Shown here: one piece after another, positions 14,089 to 26,700 of the stretch
Layout: each line of letters starts with the position of its first letter
Position numbering within the stretch: position 1 is the first letter of the stretch
DNA from: Rapana venosa
Taxonomy: Eukaryota; Mollusca; Gastropoda; Neogastropoda; Muricidae
Reading direction: 5' to 3'
NCBI GenBank assembly: GCA_028751875.1
Contig: CM054134.1
Coordinates: 42,691,594-42,755,593 of the forward strand
DNA length: 64,000 nt
The notes under the pieces: model-generated
The model's database searches: none
What the model was told of the DNA's origin: nothing
What the model saw: only the letters and a program-made list of their open reading frames with translations
Translations under genes and position numbers: made by a program

Positions 14089-14334
14089 AGAATTTGTATT
14101 TTCAAATTCAGAGAGATAGATCTAGATCTACATGTTAAAGCTAATATCAAAAGTCTTGCTTCCACCCCCCCCCACCCCCCACCAAAGATGATACTGAGAG
14201 AGAGAGAGTGTGAGACACAGAGAGAGAGAGAGGGGTGTGTGTGTCAAATTTCGACAGTTAGAAAGATATATTTAGATAGGTTAAAGCCAATCTCAAAGTC
14301 TTGTCCCTCCCCCACTGTACATTTTGAGCGAGCG

Positions 14335-14408
<74 letters not shown>

Positions 14409-17400
14409 GCCTAAACAATGAAAGTCTTTCTGAAGGGTTTCATCTGGTACAGCCTCCTGTTGATTGGCAGTGTTTTTGGGTGATGCTTTAAGTGCTGTTC
14501 TCTAATTAGCGCATCCTCCTTTAATGAAGGCATTGGACAGCCTAACACATGTCATGTTCACTGTTCTCATGCCAGGGCCACTTTGTCTCGCCAGATCTAC
14601 CAGCTCCAAACCTGCGTCTGCTATCACCTCAACGATCTCTGTCCCAATCACATCATTTATTTCTGTAGTACAAGGCCTCTTGGAAGATGACATAAACAAA
14701 GAGATAACAGTGCAGGGGCAGTCACCTTTATTACGATGATCGCTTGTAGACGCGAATCAGAAAATTTTGCCGCCCCTGAGGTAGCCTACCAACGTAATGA
14801 CCGCAGCAGGAGCTAACAAGGACAAACTAAAGTTTCTGTGATTGGTCAAAAGTGAGGCGCTTAGCCAATCAAGAATCATCAACAGAGAACTTTGGTGGAA
14901 TAGCGCTTAATTTTAGAGATTATACAAAAGGCAGTTGTGAGGGCACACTGCTTTTTCAAAAACGCGCTGTCCATGATTTTTTTGGCGTCTGGGCGCACTG
15001 CCCACATCATTTTGTGGCAATTTTTAATAAAATGCCAGAATCCTGCAAGGGTGCACCCTAGAATCAATACTGCATTTCATATTTTGCATGCTTAATTCAA
15101 GATTGATAACGGTGAATACATAAAAATCCCGAGACATCACTTCACCCAAAACAGGAACTGTTTTCCATATGTTGTAACTCATACGGGAGAGAAAAGTGAA
15201 ACACACACACTATCTCTAAATCGGGAAATCCCCACTTCTCGTGTACAATTCTCTCCCTCCCTTCTTGATAAACTTTAAGCATGATCATAGAATCGAGTTT
15301 CCCTAGGTATAAAAATACTGGCAGGAACAGGGCTCTGTCATATTATATATACTATATAAGTATATTATACAGATAATACTCATGGCAGTTGCCATGCTGC
15401 AACTTTTGTACAACAAAGCCACTTTTCTAATTCTAGGTGGCCCATACAACACATTGCTCCACCATGTCCATGCAGTAACACCTGTTCACCTGTTGCCATT
15501 GCCACTGTCAATGGTATGAGACATACATAAATGCCACCTGGCTTCACCGTCTTCCTTTACCTCTGCTGAGTTCTATGATCTCTTGTTGCCCTCCCTGGCC
15601 ACTGACCTCAGTGATGTTGGCAATACAGGATGTAGGTGGTCTTTTCTTCTGCCCCCTGTCATCAAATTTGTTTGTGATAAACTAAGTAGAAATTATCCCT
15701 GTCTGCAGGCTAAAAATGTATCATGAAGCCACATTCTATCAAATTACACAGGATATATATCCTCAGCACTGATATGATCAAGCCGTCACTCTGACCCAAA
15801 GAATACTTACCTGGAAAAGGAGGTTGACTCCACAAAGTCTTTAAGTACTTGGCTGCTGTGAAGGTTCAGGACATGTTTGGCATGCTGATCAAAGCTAAGT
15901 CGAGACATCAATTCTGTAGCCGCTTGCTTCACCCTCCTGTCACAACAGAAAAAATCACATGGGGTTTACAGGCTTCAGTTCATTCTAAAGCAATTTTAGG
16001 CATGGAGTGAACAATGAGAATTTAGCTGGTAACCACAGAAAGACTGTATGCACTGGTTATATGTTAATTGACGGATGCCGTAGCCAAGTCATTAAGGCAT
16101 GGAGTGAACAATGAGAATTTAGCTGGTAACCACAGAAAGACTGTAAGCACTGGTTTATATGTTAACAATTGACGGATGCTATAGCCAAGTCATTAAGGCA
16201 TGGAGTGAACAATGAGAATTTAGCTGGTAACCACAGAAAGACTGTATGCACTGGTTTATATGTTAACAACTGACGGATGCTATAGCCAAGTCATTAAGAC
16301 TGACTTCAATCCCACGGGCCCATAAAGTCATAGGTTTGAATCTGGGAGTCATCTGGTGAATTTTAAGGATGGGGATTTCTTATATCCCAGGTCAACTTTA
16401 AGTGCAGACCTGCCAGTGCCTTAATTTCCTTCATGTATATACAAATGCAGAAGATAAAATGTGTATGTTAAAGATCCTGTAGGCGATTTACAGAAACACA
16501 AACACACTCAGCACACATCACCAACGTTGGAATGCGACTACCTTCATGATGGTCAAAAACGGTAACACAAGAAAAATCTCACCACGGGTGGTGGGCCTCA
16601 GAGCTCTAGCTGAGGAACAGGGGTTTTTTTGGTTGTTTTTTACAAGTTCTTGCCTGGTGAAAAAAATTCTTACACTGTTAAGATAAGGTATTATTTATTC
16701 TAAGTTAGGAATGGAATCCCTATACATCCCAATGTCTTTGTGCTAGTTAGTAGCTGGCCAAGTCCACGCACATGTAAGCCGAGCACCACATGTTGAAGTA
16801 GATTCTCAACCTTCCTTCTTGACGGTCAACCAGCCAGCCACTTCAAGGAAAATATACACCCCTTTGCAAACACTACAAATGATTTTGTTTTAAAAATCAA
16901 GATGATAAGAAAGGTAATATGACCTTTTGTTTGATGATTCACTTGAATATGACAATGATTAAGACAGTGATTGCAATGTGTGACACTTGCTGATTGCTAT
17001 GCAGCAGACAAAATTTTCAGCATATTAGTGTGCTCATGATAGAGTCGGTCAAGGCCTGAGGCACTAGGAAATAGGGGGAGGGGATGGCCAAGTCAGCAGG
17101 GCCAGAAATATGGAATCTATGTATTATACTGAAGTATGGGCCTGAGGATTTGATCAAACTAGTCTTTAGTGGTTTGTCTTCCACATCTGTGGCCAAGAAA
17201 TTTGCTTAAGTGTCAAGCAAAAAATTGCATAAATTATAATTTCTAAGGAATGTTATGTAATGCTAAGTAAAATCCAAAAATTTCAAGATCCAAACAGAGA
17301 TTCAGATTCCTTATTCATTTTCCACACACACAAAAAACTTAACACTTGTTTATCTATCTCAAACGGTTTTTATTCGAGAATTTTGTTAATTACTAACCCT

Positions 17401-18836
17401 GAAACTAAAATAAAATCTCTGGCACTGGGAAGGACATTAAATCAGAGTTTTTGCTGGCAGCAAAAGGGTTAAAAGAGAAAGAAAAGCACTTGCAAAGATT
17501 TGCAACACTGAATATGGACAAGATATGCAAACAGCAAAATCTGTAAAAGTTTACAAGAATTGTATAGATTCTGTGGTCAAATCAGCCTCAAAGGTTTCGC
17601 AGGCAGTGTATTCTGAATCTGTGTTAGGACAAGGGGAACTTACACCATTACAGGAAATGAAAACCTGTGTGCTGAGAAGAAACTGGCACTGTGCGAGTTA
17701 AAAATAAAAGTATAATTTTCACCTTATAATGACTTGACCACTCACCCAAGCGATTCTTGAAGACATACTATCTGGATGTCCTTATGCTCGTTGAGGTTCT
17801 TCAGACTTGATTTCTCCTGCTCAGCATTTGCCAGTGTGCTCTCAAGGCGTTCGATTTGGCGAGACTGCGTCTCTACCAAATTTCTCAGGTTGTTGTTTCT
17901 TGTCATTTGCTCTTGAAACAGCACCTGTGCCCTATGTTCCTGTGAAGATCAAGAGTTTGGTTACCTGTACCTTTATAGGATTTCTTTGTCTTATAACATT
18001 TACATATTCAAATGAGTGGAAAATAAAATATGAAAAACTTTACACATATATTCAAGATCAGAGGAAAACAGTAAGAACACAATACCCAAGTGTTTGGCAG
18101 AACAAATGTTCAGTCTCTTTTAAAACCTTCAAGCTAAAAGATTGGCGAACTGACAGTAAAAGTGCAGTCTATCTACAAATATATCTATCAACCTCTTAAC
18201 AGCCCAGTGCAAGTGCACCCTATATGCCAGGGAATAAAATTCTTATGTACCACTGCTATGTTCATATCCATCTTACTCAGAAACTACAACATAAATATTT
18301 CTGATAGTCTACCCAATGACAGTATATATATGGTAGATTACTTCGAGGCAAGCTCAAATTAGTTAGCATGATATTTCACTGCGAAAATATATTTAAAATG
18401 TAAAAAAAATCGACCAAAAATACAATTTCATCACCACTGTCATTCTGAGTACACCCCATCTCAATAACGCCAAACATAAGTCTAGGCCAAATCTCATTCA
18501 TTGTTTTTTAAATACACGATCTCCTGAACCATACGCGATCGTTTTCATCACTGTTAGGTAAATCTACATTTTTATTTGCCACTTTTACAGCTGTGTAAAG
18601 TTATTGATGCCTTCAACAAGAAGTGCAGAACCCCTTGTGGGGATCAGGGGGAAATTCTAGCCTGTAAAAAAAGCCTCTCCTGGAACTAATTTAAGTGCTT
18701 CATACTAAGCAAGTACTTCCCTAAAATAAACTCTCCTAGAATGACTTTATCAGTCAGTCCTTAACCCTAAGGGGGTTTTATATCCAGGTAATCACAGCAA
18801 AAATGAGGACATCTTTAGACAAATGTGCACTAACAC

Positions 18837-18875
<39 letters not shown>

Positions 18876-18895
18876 AGGGAGAGAGAGAGAGAGAG

Positions 18896-18942
<47 letters not shown>

Positions 18943-18998
18943 TGGGATGGGGTTGTGGTGGTGGGGAAGCACATGAAATAATAACCAAAAAAAAAGCA

Positions 18999-19031
<33 letters not shown>

Positions 19032-20639
19032 GAGATAGGAAAAGAAGAAAGAAAGAAAGAAAGAGAGAGAGCGGGGGGGTGGGGGGGGGTGAAGCCCCCA
19101 CCCACTCTCCTTCCTACCATCTCCCTTCACACTAGGCTAGTCCCTCCCTTTCATGAAACCCAATACTCGTTGATACATGTAGTCCCCTTCACTTGCTACT
19201 AGGTAGCGGCAGCCCCAGGTGAATACTGTCATCACTGCTGAAAAGTGGCAAATTTTCGGTCTTTTCACTTTCTTATTACTCCGCTTCTGTTTTACTGATT
19301 AAAAAACACTATATCCGAAAAAAGTTCAATCTTTCTTCTTTTCATTGAGTGCATTTTTATTTCTGTGGCTTGTGTATCGTCAATACGCAAAGCGTGTGAA
19401 TGAGGTGTGCGTTCCGCTAAAAATCGCTGCGCGGCCCGCCATTTTCGCGCACATGTACAAATCTTCAAAGAGACATGACCACTTTGAATCTGATTGCGTA
19501 TTTGCGACAGACAACTATTGTCACTATATTTGGTATCATTGTGTTCAGATTTTATTTGTAGAATACCAAATGGGTGAAAGTTTTTTCATAACTGGCTAAT
19601 TTTCGGAAAAAAACGGATTTTTGGCGGTACACGATCTCCGACGGCGAACTCCGAAGAACCTGTAGCTTAAAATAGCCAATACTCAAGGTGAAAATCAAAC
19701 TAGACGACCTATTTGTACTAATTTGGGAATGGGTTAATGTATTCATGGACTGTCGTCCACCCGCAAACCAATAAAAGCAAAGTGTTCAAATGGTGGAAAG
19801 TTCGTTAACGCAAGGGCAAGGACGAACAGACATCGCGAACCGATCTTGAACCGATCTTGTCAAGGATCGACAAATTTTTTCGATTTACGGGGTAAATTTC
19901 ATAAATGTTTCAATATAGATCATCGATATAACAGTTTATTTATACAAAGATCGCGTGGTTTGCGCAATAATTCGTGCGATCGTTGAAAACCAAGACTTAG
20001 TAAAGGACTATTACGATCGTTGTCGATCTTCCGACATGTGCGAACCAGAAAGAAAAAAGCATGCCCGATTTCGTCAGATATTTCCACAAAATCACTTCAC
20101 AAATTTACGATGATTGCAAAATAAGATAGTTTGAACGTATCTCTATACAATGTATTTTTTTGGTAAGGTTACATGGTGAAATAGCGATCGTATTTAACGA
20201 TTTACCGAATGACCAGCCTAACAAAGAGAAGATAATCCGAGATCGTCGTGACTCAGTGATTTCATGAAGCAAACGTCGTCCCCGTTTTTTGTTTTTGTTT
20301 TGACCAATTCACACTTTAGTATCATTTTGGTGAATTGAAAGTGGGGTTTAGTTTATTTTCTTTGTTTAGTTGTGCCGGGGGATTTTTGAGTTACGCAATC
20401 TTTCCATAAATTAATGTGATATCAATGAGTTTCTTCTCCGGCAACATATACAAGGTAGAGTTACATGTCAGTGCAGTAATACTCAATAGTGAGCTTATTA
20501 TTATCTTTTGTATTATTATTACCATACACAATACGTATTAGTACAGTGTCTATCAGCCTAGCAACCCCCCCCCCCCCCCCAATCCCATTCATTTCCCTTT
20601 TCCATTATTTTGGGGTTGATTGGCTTCCAGTGCTAGCAT

Positions 20640-20705
<66 letters not shown>

Positions 20706-23700
20706 TACAATAAAGATGTTAACACAGATGTGCTTCAGGTAAATAATTCTTTATTTCAACCTTTATCAATCTGTGACACATTTGTACTGCAGTCATTACC
20801 AGCAGTTATAGCACACAATGGAATGAAGACTTTGTTGGATTTCTTATGTGTGTCATAGTGTGTCTCCCCAATTATTTTCTTTGTCTATGCATAACAGTTT
20901 CTATTAAACCTTTTAGTTTTTCATTTCTTTAAATGCTGACATAGAAATGGAAATTAACTTAACAAGCTGAGGTATATTTTTCTGGCAACTCTAAACAGTT
21001 GTCATCCAAAGGTGTGTTGCAGAGATTTGCAAGCATCTGCTGATTCAGTTATTGGTACTAAAGCAAGAAGGTGAGAAGACATTTGATGAAACAGCCACAT
21101 TTCTCTGTCACTCAATTGTATACTGAGCTTCCAGGGTTGCAGTGTCTTCTGACTAAGTTGAAAGAAAATGTACTACAGGATACACCAATAGAAAGACATT
21201 TTTGTCCAAGCCAGTTCATATAGGACAGCTGTGTCCATTTAAGGATTGTGTGAAAATGTTGTAAACCAGCCAACATGGACATCATCTGGAGACTTATGCA
21301 TCCCTTCACAGCTTCATGTGGACTTTTGAAAGCTGTTATTGCTTTTGAAAACAGGCATTAGGAAAACACATAATGATATTGTATGTACCAGTGGTGGGAG
21401 CAACTGACAGGAAATTCTGTGGAAGAGGCAACCTTGTACACAACAGTGGGACAAATTACAAATAAGACATCAAAGCTGGCTTCAACTGCCTACAGAAGAA
21501 AAATTATAAAAAGATGGAATAAATTTTTGCTTTGTGGTCTTTTCTCCTTCAAATGTGTGTTTCATCATTAGTAGGTTGAGTGGCTTTGGCTGATTCAAGT
21601 GATTTGGCTTCTTGCGCTTCTGCATCCTCAGTGTCCTCTAACACTGTAGCAAATCAAATTTACACCAGCCTAGTTCTCTGTGACATCAGAGGTTTACAAG
21701 TTTAGTGAGGGGAGCACTGAGCTGCCCCATACTGGCATGAACCTGTCCCCTCCTTTACCACCTGTAATTAGGCATTAGTGAAGCTGGTTCTCAGAATGAT
21801 ATATCACAACATTATGAAATGCATGCAAAGTGATTAATCATTAAAATAGGGTTTATTCATCTGATTAATCATTAAAATATGAGTTAAAATGATTTTTGTT
21901 TCTTTTCTAAGCATGTTTTCACAAAAACTAGTGTTTCACAACATTTCACTTAAATGTTCACCACATATTTAGCCACTTGGCGGCCATTTTGAATCTGAAA
22001 ACACATTATGTAATTGATGAAAAAAATCAATAAATGTATTTTTTAAATAGCATATACAACCATATTTTACACCACCAAATTCCAAGTCAATATCTACAAC
22101 AGGTTCAAAAGTTATAAATGAAAATCTACCATGTACTGTCTTTTTGGTCCGTCGCAGGGCATTTTAGGGTTTTCGGCAAAATTAGACCCCATATTTAAAA
22201 CATTTGGTCTAGGATAGCCCTACAAAAAATTGGACATAATCTATGTATGCATATCTTTTAAGCAATGTAAAAATGTAGCCATAAGATGCTATCTTATCCA
22301 ACCTGTTGGACCTCAAACATGGCTTATCGTGCTATTTGAGTGAACCGCCAATCACATGATGAGGCAATTTTTAACAAAGTATATCATTTTCCCCCTTCAA
22401 GATAGAGAGCTGATTCTTTTTGTAGGTATTATTAGTATTATAGACATTGTATGTGGAAATTTTTATGGGTGTGATTGTAGTGCTTTCCGCTACAGGTCCT
22501 TTCCAAATAAGGCTTCCATACAGTTAAAATGGCCGAAAAATGTACCGCCACCTTTAGACACCCATAACTTTTGAAAAAATAGAGATAGAGACATAATTCT
22601 TTTTTTGTTGTGTTTGTTTTAAAAAGTTATTTTCAAAAATACCATTTTTATGTACACAAATACTATATAAAATTTTGGCTGCCGCTACCTACTTGCTACA
22701 TAGGCTAGTGATGACTCGTGATGTCAAGCAGCGAAGGGAAGTAATCTACATGGAAGAGTTATATCCCTTGACCAGGTTATCATAGGTTTAATTTTTTTCT
22801 CCTTAAAAAAAAACACATAAAAACTTTTCGCGGATTTCCGTGAATTCGTGGAGATGTACCATGCCTGGCTTAAAACCTTACTGATTTGGACAAAGTAAAG
22901 TGTAAACAATATGGCGGGATCTTGTTCACGCAAAGCAGCAACTCACACGAGAATCTCGTTGTTGTAAACAACAATGGTGGCGCCCATAGTAAGCACATGT
23001 CTGAGGGCGTTAGTGGGTGTTTGCAGGAAAACTGGGGTCTATTTTTACCTGGGCGTTTGCGGGTGGCTGCAGTGGTGTTGAGTTAAAGTAAATCACAATA
23101 TGATGATTCTAATGTCATTTTGTTGCCTTGTTTTGTCTACATACCTGTCTACCCCGAGAAGCCTTTCTTGGTATACCAGAGAGCTGATATCAAAATTCTG
23201 AAGCTGAAAGCCTGTTAGAAAATATAAATCTGGCTATACATAAAGAGTTTTGGCTCAGAAAATCCCAGTTTTGGATAAAACTCTTTTGGAAGCAGTTTGA
23301 CAGTTCTTTGCGCATGGGCATGCATACACACACACACACAAACACAAACATATTTATAAGGAAACTCACTTGTTGCTTGAACGAAGTCAACTCCTTTTTC
23401 TGTTGCTCCAAGATTTCAGACCGCTTCTTTTGCTCATCTGCAAGCTTGGTACTTAGTTCCTCAACCTTTTTTCGTAGCGCTAATTCCTCCATCATGGAGC
23501 CAAATACTGAAAAAAAATGTTTTAAGCCATTTTAACTTATTGCATTTGCTCTTAAAGTGTACCACTTTAAAATTGCTAATAGAAAATCATGCTGTATCAA
23601 AGCAATACACCAAGAAAAAACAAAGCTACTCAACTTGACGATACTTGCTTTTTAAGTCAAGTGCAACAAAGTGATTCTCACAAACAAAAAGTAATTAAAC

Positions 23701-26700
23701 TGTCTCAAAGTAATACAGTAAGAAACACTTTTGACCACACAAACCTGCTTTGGAGTGTCTCTATGTAAAACAAACTTGACACAACACTTACACTCAGTCC
23801 TTTCTCAGCTCCTCAGCCACCACTCTTTTCTACTTCTTACTCAAGACAAAAAATAAGAAGTAAATGAGTAAATCACAATTCTAAGACAACACTGAATCAT
23901 AAGCCAGCAAGCATTCTTTCCTCTCCTTTCTTCTGCAAATATGAACAGAACTACTATCTGACCTTGTTTCACACATGACAGAAATAATTCAGTTCCCATA
24001 CAAGCCCAATGTGAGTGAATGTGCTTTGTTGTTCTGAATGCACAGCCTGTAAATCCAGCATAACTCAGTCAGTCCAGGGCCCAGTGCTAAAATTAGCCCC
24101 AGCTGGGATGGAATGAATATAGCAGCTGAGAGTAGCTGAAAGGGAAACTGACAACTGCGAATGGCATACTGGTGTACCTCTGAAGTAAGTTTGATTCTGA
24201 CCTGTGACAAATGTCAAGCACACAAGAAAATGCCTTCAGTGTGTAAGCCACAAAGTCAAGAAAAACATCTTTGCCAGCACAGACACTGCCAGGTTTTCTT
24301 TTCCAATATAGTTACTGTTTTGTTGGATTAGTTGGTTTTTTCTTTCACAGCATCAAACATAAGAATCTCTCAATGCACAAGGAAGATATTTTTCTATCAC
24401 TACAAGTACCCCTCCCCTCCCCCCAACACACCTTCAATGACATTTCTTTTTTTCTTAAAGCTGACTTTAAACCACAGTTCTGTAAGCAGAAAAAAACAAC
24501 TGCACAATCAGGATTGATGAATAAGCAGGCCAGGTACAATTTTTGAAACATCTAGTTACTACAAATGCCTTGAAAAAATTGCCAAATTACGCCAGCTCAC
24601 AAAACCTAGCTTAGTCTGACAAAGTCCCCCCCTTCTTTAAAATATGTACTGACATGTCTTGCATACCTGTTCCAAACTTCCATGAATATTAATAAAGTAG
24701 AGGCATGGGAATGAAGGTAAGGGCACAAAAGGGGGATTGGGGGTGGGGGTGAGAGAATGAAAATGTGTGGAGAGAGAGAGCGAGAGTGAGAGAGAGGGGC
24801 AGCTTCACCAACATCTCAATTCTGAATACATTGATGACAAGTTGATGAACAAACTGAACAAGATTTTAACAATGACAACAAACCAGGTCTGAAAGAACAA
24901 AAGAAAGAGAGGGAGAGAGAGAGAATGAGAATTTGATAGGGCATAGAAAGCAAGGAGCACCCCCCCCCCTTCTCTTTTTGTTTTTATCCAGTGCTTTTAA
25001 GTGAACTATATTGCAAATTTGATTATGGTACGCCATGATGGCCCTGGTGTGTTGTGTGCATGTGTGTGCACACATGTGCAAGTGCATCAGCACCTAAAGA
25101 GGTTTTATGCAGGAGTGTACATTTGTAGATGGAAAATAAATAATTAAGGTGTGGGAAATGGTTGCATGGGTCTGGAATATTGATATGTGCTATCTGATGA
25201 GATAAAAGTAGATTGTTTTTAGATATACTTGTAACCCACATGAATTTCTCATGCAATCTTGACCCCCATTAAGATTGCGGCCAACAACGGCAGGAGTCTG
25301 TACTTTCCATTCTGACAGCAGCCGACCATTGGTGCCTACCACATGGACAGTATAATTCCTTTACACATAATATCTCGCAAGTCACACATAATGAGTCTGA
25401 GACTTGGTGGAGGGATCCAGGAAATGTGTTAGAGTTTACCATTGATAAATCTAAACCACTAACTCGCTTGTGGCAGGAATAAAATGGGGTAACACTATTT
25501 GTACGCAGAAGCCTGGTCATGGTAAAGGAAAATGGCGTCTCCTTTAGTAGCAGACGATTTATCTGATAAATCAGACAATGAATTGAATGCTGTTCTTTTA
25601 AAAGTTGAAAACTTTAAACAAGAAATGTTTGGGGAGTCAGATCTCAAGGTTGAGGAAGAGAATATCACAGTTAGGAAGAATAACATGCCATCTGCCCTAT
25701 TCCGTCAAGAGTGGGCACCTGCCCTACACAAACTAACTGTGGAGAAATCTGACCTTGTGGCTTGTCTTAGGAGTAAAGTAAGTCAGTTTAGAGTAGAAAA
25801 CTGCCAAAGAATTCAATATATATGGGAAGTTTAGTTCTAAACAATTAAAAAAATAAGAGGGTTAAAAAGTTTGCATTCATATTTGTTATACTTACCCTGT
25901 AAACTTTCCTGTGGAGAAAGCTGTCTCCTCTGGGTTCGCTCCATATGCTTCAACAATGCATTTTGCTTTTCCATAGCCCTGATAAAAATCATAAACATGA
26001 TGTAAAACAAATGAATCACAAGGTTTATATGTCACAGGGGTGAATTTCCAAAAAAAGACTTCCAAAATTTTTTGACTTTTTTTTTTTTTTTAACCATAGT
26101 CAGCACCTAAATTCTAGTCTTTATATGAAAAAACACCAAAAACATATCAAAGATATTGTTTGCTATACGTGGATACGTGAAATAAGAACTACAAGTATAA
26201 CAGAGCAAAGCAACCAACTTTTTTCAGAGTCAAAATGGGGAATATTACAGTGGATGAGCGTAAGGTAGAAGTGTGACCCCTCCCCCTTCTAAAAAGCTGG
26301 GCTCAGAGGGCTGCATCCCCTGCAGCCGATGCCCTTTAGAAAAATCTAGATAAAGTTTCTCCTGAAATAAAAACCATTCCTGTATGAAAGCAACATCTGA
26401 AATCCCTTTACTGTCTAAAAATAACCACAGCACTGTTGTGTGATCCTGAGCAGGAAATCTTTCAAATAGTCCAAGGACTTCCCTTCTGGAAGACTTCCCT
26501 GTCACAATTGCATTGTGGGATATGTGATAATGATAGTGAAAGTTATTAACCTACTACTGGCAGTCGGTCTTGGTTGATCCGATATTTTAAGATGAAGTCA
26601 GATCAGTCAGTCAGTCAATCCAGAGACAGCAGTGAGTTAACACTTGTTTTGTTTGTTGCTACTTTGTTAATCTAGCCTCCAAGCTCTGCATAGTTTTTGC

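Larger units (their letters stand above)
19200..22691 (+). mobile_element. 3.5-kb hAT-like TIR transposon, non-autonomous
   Basis: Left terminus TAGGTAGCGGCAGCC and right terminus GGCTGCCGCTACCTA form a perfect 15-bp inverted repeat. They are flanked by an exact 8-bp duplication CTTGCTAC (19192-19199 and 22692-22699). An 8-bp duplication and TAGG-type ends are hAT features. The 3492-bp interior has only short unrelated ORFs and no transposase I can recognise. It contains a (CA)n array and a cluster of GATCG sites. It sits in the intron between exons 6 and 7 of the CCDC14-like gene. Confidence 0.75.

Noticed and set aside
15999..16298. CRISPR-like regular repeats
   Set aside because: Units are contiguous tandem duplications with no distinct spacers, in a eukaryotic intron.
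21112..21571. Short ORFs inside the 3.5-kb TIR element as a transposase
   Set aside because: Only 60-70 codons each, on opposite strands, with no recognisable DDE or hAT dimerisation motif.
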